From contig NW_019775411.1 of assembly GCF_001039355.2 (NCBI RefSeq), positions 58,325 to 122,324 on the forward strand: a DNA stretch of 64,000 bases, in the 5' to 3' direction. The notes beneath the pieces were generated by a model. That model did no database searches. It had not been told where the DNA came from and saw nothing but the letters and a program-made list of their open reading frames with translations. Source of the DNA: Lingula anatina. Taxonomy: Eukaryota > Brachiopoda > Lingulata > Lingulida > Lingulidae. The translations under genes and the position numbers were made by a program. Shown here piece after piece: positions 62,929 to 64,000 of this stretch; position 1 is the first letter of the stretch, and each line of letters begins with the position of its first letter.

Positions 62929-64000
62929 TGAAGGTGCTCGCATTTGTGCGTCATGTCTGCACACACAATATACGCTCATCATATCAATGGCAGAGATGCT
63001 GATGAATAATATGATTTATATAAAAGAGTCAATTACTGTTGATATGACATTCATGGTTCAGTTTCTCCTTAGTGAAGCCCCTGAAATGACACCAGGCTAT
63101 CAGCCACCTGGAGAACAGAGTTTTGCCCTCTCTCACCCTTTTCAAAGTTAAAACTGACAATTTTTGATAGTCAACGTCATATTCATACAATCGTGTTAGA
63201 GAAAAGAACTATAACATTTTGAAGCCATTTCTCTGTTGCATATTTGTGAGAGCAGAGAAGAACTTGTATTTTAAGCGACTGCAAGCCTGGTGTAACAGGG
63301 GCTATACCTTTGCTTTGGGAGCTAGAATCCATTTTCCTTCACCTTGTACAACCTTCTTGCTATTTAGTTGGCAATCTATACGGGTGTTGGGCGACTGCCA
63401 TAGACACCTTCACTTGGCACATACTGTTACATACGGTTGTGTATTACAGTATTTTTGTTCTTGGTTGGTATGATCTGTATTCCTATAGTACTCAGTTGAT
63501 GTCAGCCAGATATAAATGACACATTACAGGTATGAATGCTATGCAGTATGTGAGCAAAAAGAGAGCCATTGTATGAGAATTTTATGTTCATAAACATACG
63601 CACAAAAGAGCATGACATCATGCATACACACACACACACATTGTTTTAGCTTACAGACAACCAGGTGAACAGACAGACTAGTCTGACCAGGGGCAGTTAC
63701 CTCTAACCCCATTCTGTCACCCTAACCTTTTTACCTGTCAGGTGTGTGGGAACTGACTTCATCCTGTCACCTTGTCAGGTACATAAGCCCTGACAAGGTA
63801 ACCTGCCATGTGCTTCATCTCCCAGCTGCTGGGAAGTGGACAGATGTAATATAATGAAAACTGGTCCTCTCTGGGCCTCATACCATCCCCCTCTTGGATG
63901 TCTACACCATCCCCTCCTGGGCCTCATACCATCCCCCTCCTGGATGTCTACACCATCCCCCTCCTGGGCCTCATACCATCCCCCTCCTGGATGTCTACAC
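45967..64000 (+). CDS. CACNA1 (Cav1): Cav1 (L-type) voltage-gated calcium channel alpha-1 subunit, 5' part, 3' end outside window
   Basis: Two coding exons, 45967-45985 and 61321-61747, joined at a Gly codon (G|GC), give the first 148 residues of the cytoplasmic N-terminus. Cav1 alpha-1 is the pore of L-type calcium channels in the plasma membrane of muscle, neurons and secretory cells; it has four six-helix domains and about 2,000 residues. The diagnostic segment is [19 protein letters not shown] followed by ISIIEW, nearly the [19 protein letters not shown] and ISIVEWKPFE of human CACNA1C just before IS1. Cav2 and Cav3 families differ here. The N-terminus is long and Gly/Gln-rich. Exon 3 onward (PFEIIILL and the first transmembrane segment) was not found before 64000, so the intron after 61747 runs out of the window. 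Confidence 0.93.
47579..47618. repeat. (CA)n microsatellite
   Basis: About 18 CA units, one interrupted by CG, following a short CT run. Confidence 0.96.
50026..50289. mobile_element. 264-bp inverted-repeat element, ends related to the GATCGATCTA family
   Basis: Left end GACCCCATCCTCATACCTAG then ATCGAGCAAG; right end, read inward, CACCCCATTCCCATACCAAG then ATCGATCTAGCAAG. The outer 12-14 bp resemble the ends of copies A and B. The interior is different and itself palindromic (AAGCGGCT... and AGCCGCT; CTGAAGCTG and CAGCTTCAG). Confidence 0.8.
51891..52105 (-). mobile_element. 215-bp miniature element, copy B, with TTAA target site
   Basis: Reverse-complement homologue of 34428-34642 at roughly 90% by eye. 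It is flanked by TTAA on both sides (51887-51890 and 52106-52109). Terminal motifs are GGGCGCATTCCC and GGGAATGGGGTC. A TTAA target suggests piggyBac-type mobilisation. Confidence 0.9.
52800..52985. repeat. 34-bp/24-bp tandem repeat
   Basis: Four 34-bp units (GATGTTAGTGGATGGATACT then GGTGTCTGTTCATT) are followed by 24-bp units that lack the GATGTTAGTG part (GATGGATACTGGTGTCTGTA then TGTT). Confidence 0.96.
55995..56640. repeat. 30-bp minisatellite
   Basis: About 20 variable copies of a unit like GTGTAATCTGGGACATCAGT then GATCCCCCA. Because the unit is near 30 bp, the minus strand stays open from 56556 to 56164 and would read as decapeptides like [10 protein letters not shown]. This is a repeat artefact, not a recognised gene. 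Confidence 0.95.
57193..57904. mobile_element. 712-bp TTAA-flanked inverted-repeat element
   Basis: Ends GGATATTGTCACC and, inverted, GGACATTGTAACC match at 11 of 13 positions. Both are directly bordered by TTAA (57189-57192 and 57905-57908). The interior has no transposase and includes an A22 tract near 57747. The short ends make this less certain than the other elements. Confidence 0.65.
58554..58593. repeat. (AAT)n microsatellite
   Basis: About 13 AAT units. Read on the minus strand this gives a polyisoleucine artefact. Confidence 0.96.
60817..61133. mobile_element. 317-bp foldback element with 110-bp arms
   Basis: Left arm 60817-60926 and right arm 61024-61133, each 110 nt, are complementary with only about three mismatches. 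They start CAGGCCTACCCAACTACCAG and enclose a 97-nt loop. The 5-bp duplication GTCTC flanks it (60812-60816 and 61134-61138). It lies 187 nt upstream of the Cav1 exon 2 acceptor and would form a long hairpin in the pre-mRNA. Confidence 0.95.
61321..61747 (+). CDS. CACNA1 (Cav1): Cav1 coding exon 2, N-terminal cytoplasmic region up to IS1
   Basis: Acceptor gttctatttccag, then 2 nt + 141 codons + 2 nt, residues 8-148. In order: [20 protein letters not shown]; a Gly/Ser-rich stretch; two polyglutamine runs (69-72 and 79-84) separated by [21 protein letters not shown], with Trp91 and Leu95 in the spacing of the calmodulin-binding NSCaTE motif; basic [13 protein letters not shown]; and [16 protein letters not shown] up to EW148. 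No GT donor fits the conserved exon end. Instead AA is followed by ATATCCTTTT, a U12-type AT-AC donor, at the intron position known for calcium and sodium channel genes. Reading on gives a TGA stop at 61758. Confidence 0.95.
61748..61757 (+). promoter_or_regulatory. U12-type AT-AC 5' splice site of Cav1 intron 2
   Basis: ATATCCTTTT follows TGG AA of the IIEWK coding segment and matches the minor-spliceosome donor consensus (R/A)TATCCTTT at every position. The exon boundary falls inside EWK, just before PFE, where vertebrate CACNA1 genes also have an exon boundary. The partner AC acceptor and branch point are outside the window. Confidence 0.88.
61871..61903. repeat. (GT)n microsatellite
   Basis: About 16 GT units within the start of Cav1 intron 2. 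Confidence 0.97.
62888..62925. repeat. (GT)n microsatellite
   Basis: About 18 GT units within Cav1 intron 2. Confidence 0.97.
63860..64000. repeat. 47-bp minisatellite running off the window
   Basis: Three copies, the last cut by the window edge, of a C-rich unit with GGGCCTCATACCATCCCCCT followed by CCTGGATGTCTACACCATC. One unit is 46 bp. Confidence 0.94.

Larger units (their letters stand above)
61748..64000 (+). other. Cav1 intron 2, partial
   Basis: Starts with the AT-AC donor and runs to the window edge. It contains (GT)n tracts, a G-run at 62171-62185 and a tandem repeat at the far end. I searched by eye for a PFEIIILL-encoding exon and found none. Confidence 0.8.

Noticed and set aside
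63000-63520. Open frames near the window end considered as Cav1 exon 3
   Set aside because: None encodes PFEIIILL or any IS1-like segment, and none follows an AC acceptor.

Overview
This window is intron-rich, AT-rich nuclear DNA from an animal. I think a marine invertebrate, probably a lophotrochozoan such as a mollusc, is most likely. That rests on the sequence of the two genes, the dense microsatellites and miniature transposons, and the apparently high heterozygosity. The species cannot be fixed from sequence alone. Open reading frames are a poor guide here: nearly all coding sequence is in short exons, which I found by protein similarity and joined by splice sites and phase.

Two genes are supported. 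(1) On the minus strand from 31434 down to position 1 (and beyond) lies DCP1, the mRNA-decapping cofactor. Nine exons are recovered: 31303-31434, 28292-28332, 6302-6429, 5576-5639, 4845-4977, 1930-2041, 1568-1682, 432-1056 and 1-107. All phases agree and they encode about 485 residues: a full EVH1 domain, the MI motif and a Pro/Ser/Gln-rich linker. The C-terminal trimerization domain is outside the window. (2) On the plus strand from 45967 to beyond 64000 lies the 5' end of a Cav1 (L-type) voltage-gated calcium channel alpha-1 subunit gene. It has a 19-nt first coding exon at 45967-45985, a 15.3-kb intron, and a second exon at 61321-61747 ending just before transmembrane segment IS1. That exon ends at a perfect U12-type AT-AC donor (ATATCCTTTT), so intron 2 appears to be a minor-spliceosome intron.

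Layout: 1-31434, DCP1, with a 21.9-kb intron 2 holding a roughly 5.9-kb direct duplication (8085-13942 and 13952-19994); 31435-45966, head-to-head intergenic DNA with a 357-N gap inside poly-C; 45967-64000, start of the calcium channel gene. The two products act separately, in cytoplasmic mRNA decay and plasma-membrane calcium entry. I see no functional link beyond adjacency.

Non-coding DNA carries at least eight inverted-repeat elements with readable ends, several with target-site duplications (AAACA, AAAAT, GTCTC, TTA, TTAA). There are also five minisatellites and many (GA)n/(GT)n tracts. One 173-bp element is present in only one copy of the large duplication. A single N lies exactly at the duplication junction, which suggests two haplotypes joined in the assembly rather than a true tandem duplication.
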